NCBI GenBank assembly: GCA_945788595.1
Contig: CALZMS010000038.1
Span: 1-7,688, forward strand
DNA length: 7,688 bases
Direction: 5' to 3'
DNA from: an uncultured Lachnospiraceae bacterium
GTDB taxonomy: Bacteria; Bacillota; Clostridia; Lachnospirales; Lachnospiraceae
Part shown: piece by piece, positions 6,374-7,688 of the stretch
How the letters are laid out: the number at the start of each line of letters is the position of its first letter
Position numbering within the stretch: position 1 is the first letter of the stretch
The notes under the pieces: model-generated
Database searches by the model: none
Seen by the model: the letters and a program-made list of their open reading frames with translations, nothing else
What the model was told of the DNA's origin: nothing
Position numbers and translations under genes: made by a program

Positions 6374-6440
6374 AACGAGCCAGGAAAACTGTTTTTGTGA
6401 CTCATCCCCTGAGTCGCAAAACCTGTTCTCCTGGCTCGTT
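6374..6440. terminator. Two-tier hairpin between convergent genes, probable terminator
   Basis: The outer stem is AACGAGCCAGGA (6374-6385) with TCCTGGCTCGTT (6429-6440), 12 perfect pairs. The inner stem is TTTTGTGACTCA (6393-6404) with TGAGTCGCAAAA (6410-6421), 12 pairs including one G-U, closed by loop TCCCC. It begins 12 bases after the heptad-repeat stop codon and ends 12 bases before the stop codon of the convergent propeller gene. Flanking T-runs are weak on both strands (GTTGTTCCTCTTCTGTT after it on plus; TTTGTC on minus). It probably serves both genes as a terminator or transcript-end stabiliser. Confidence 0.7.
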
Positions 6441-6452
6441 GTTCCTCTTCTG

Positions 6453-7688
6453 TTATTTCAGCCGAATACCATAAATCTTGTTGGCCCGTATGCCGACTAC
6501 CGCAATATTTCCATATACCGCCGGTGAAGACTCAATAACCCCATCACTGAGCTTCAGGGAATAGCGTTCTTCTCCGGTCAATCCATTGATCAGAAACATT
6601 TTTCCGCTGCTTGTACAGTACAGCACGTTCCCCTCACCGTCCTCATTATATACACAAACCGGAGAAGACCATGCATACTGTTCACTATGCTCCCACACAA
6701 TAGCTCCTGTCTCCTTATCGAGACAGACCAGTACCCCTTTGTTGACACCGCCGGTTCTGGATACAGTACAGTAAATATAATCCTCCAGCTGATTTCTTCC
6801 AAGAGCGACCGTGGACTGCACTCCGCCGGATACATCCTCCACAGAATAACATTCATACTCCGTCTGCCAAACGATACTGCCGTCTTCCGCATCAATTTTG
6901 AAGATCGGTACAGCTGCGGTAGAACTGCTCCTCCAGCCCAGATGAAAAGATGGACTGATATACAGATACAGATGTCCGTCCTCCACAGAAAGTACCGGAG
7001 AACCATTGGTATCGTCCAGGGTATCCTGTACCCATACAAGCTGCAGAGTGTTCAGATCCAGACACATCAGGTTGCCGCCGTTATCGGCCACAAACAGATA
7101 GCCATCGTAAACCGCCGCACTGTCTTCCATACCCAGCCAGTATTTCTGCGAAGAAGTTCTGGTACCTCTGTACTTCCATTTCACCACATGATCCGGATCT
7201 ACCGTCAGCGTGCCTGCGTCCTTATGGTACACTGTGTTCAGATGCACCAGATACAGCACACCGCTTTCTCCCGGATAGATCAGTGTATCCGTCTCTGCAT
7301 CCACCAGCGCCGATGAATCAAAAAAATAGCATCTTCTGTCCGCAAAAGGTTCATCATTGCCAAACGTATACATAATACTGCCATCCAGCAAGCTTATCAC
7401 AAAAACCCTGGCATTTCCCTGGCTGCTGGTATAACCAGCCCCCACATACAGTATAGGATATCCCCTCGGATCCAGCGCACCCGCGCCTTTAAAGGCATAA
7501 CCGATATTCAATACCTCCCGCGTCGGCTTACCCGTCTCCAGTTCCATAAAATAGACGCACCCGTCAAGAGAAGCGTAAATCACCTCTGTCAGTGTATTCT
7601 GCTCTTTTGCCCAGTCATACATATTCATATGCTGCCTGAGATCCTTATCCCAGGAGGTGATCAGCGGCTGACCTGTCCATCCGTTTCC
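6453..7688 (-). CDS. PQQ-type beta-propeller repeat protein, N-terminus outside window
   Basis: The frame is open to the right edge: 411 residues are visible and the true start lies beyond position 7688. An internal ATG at 7628 should not be taken as the start. The 20 codons before it are stop-free and encode GNGWTGQPLITSWDKDLRQH, which reads as continuous with the protein, and no suitably placed ribosome binding site precedes that ATG. About eight blade-type motifs recur, among them GCVYFMELETGKP, ARVFVISLLDGS, GNLMCLDLNTLQLVW, PIFKIDAEDGSIVW, GVLVCLDKETGAIVW and GKMFLINGLTGEE. This is the hydrophobic-x-D-x-x-TG-x-x-VW pattern of PQQ-like/BamB-like propellers. Such repeats in Bacillota proteins are usually structural, with no evidence of PQQ cofactor use. 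The location is probably extracytoplasmic, but any signal peptide would be outside the window. It converges on the heptad-repeat gene and looks independently transcribed. Specific function not recognised. Confidence 0.88.
   Translation of the reverse strand, partial: GNGWTGQPLITSWDKDLRQHMNMYDWAKEQNTLTEVIYASLDGCVYFMELETGKPTREVLNIGYAFKGAGALDPRGYPILYVGAGYTSSQGNARVFVISLLDGSIMYTFGNDEPFADRRCYFFDSSALVDAETDTLIYPGESGVLYLVHLNTVYHKDAGTLTVDPDHVVKWKYRGTRTSSQKYWLGMEDSAAVYDGYLFVADNGGNLMCLDLNTLQLVWVQDTLDDTNGSPVLSVEDGHLYLYISPSFHLGWRSSSTAAVPIFKIDAEDGSIVWQTEYECYSVEDVSGGVQSTVALGRNQLEDYIYCTVSRTGGVNKGVLVCLDKETGAIVWEHSEQYAWSSPVCVYNEDGEGNVLYCTSSGKMFLINGLTGEERYSLKLSDGVIESSPAVYGNIAVVGIRANKIYGIRLK

Noticed and set aside
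6687..7316. 209-codon plus-strand open frame
   Set aside because: It is antisense to the beta-propeller gene, which shows recurring blade motifs; this frame has no recognisable domain and no ribosome binding site.

Overview
The window looks like chromosomal DNA of a gut-type member of the Clostridia, most likely Lachnospiraceae. This is an inference. It rests on moderate GC with AT-rich intergenic gaps, strong AGGAGG-type ribosome binding sites, Bacillota-style promoters, a glycine riboswitch ahead of an AGCS symporter, and the protein types. No rRNA, tRNA, CRISPR array, insertion sequence or prophage gene was seen.

Layout: (1) On the minus strand at the left edge is the start of a sodium:alanine/glycine symporter (AGCS) gene. 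Its roughly 350-base leader holds a predicted promoter, a single-aptamer glycine riboswitch and an intrinsic terminator, followed by a small imperfect repeat. (2) A TetR-family regulator (minus) is transcribed away from a 698-residue MMPL/RND-type membrane transporter (plus). The gap between them holds three evenly spaced TGAC-N5-GTCA dyads; two overlap the predicted transporter promoter. (3) Downstream of the transporter, on the same strand, is an 890-residue secreted protein built mostly of xxxLxxG heptad repeats, the repeat type found in the ectodomains of YhgE/Pip proteins, but without their C-terminal membrane domain. (4) A long two-tier hairpin separates it from a convergent gene for a PQQ-type beta-propeller protein, which runs off the right edge.

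How they may work together: the TetR protein probably represses the MMPL transporter through the dyads. The transporter and the heptad-repeat protein may form an export or envelope unit, with the repeat protein as an extracytoplasmic partner. That pairing is the least understood part of the window. The symporter is a separate, glycine-controlled unit; an 8-base complementarity between the aptamer and the terminator suggests an OFF switch. The beta-propeller gene appears independent.
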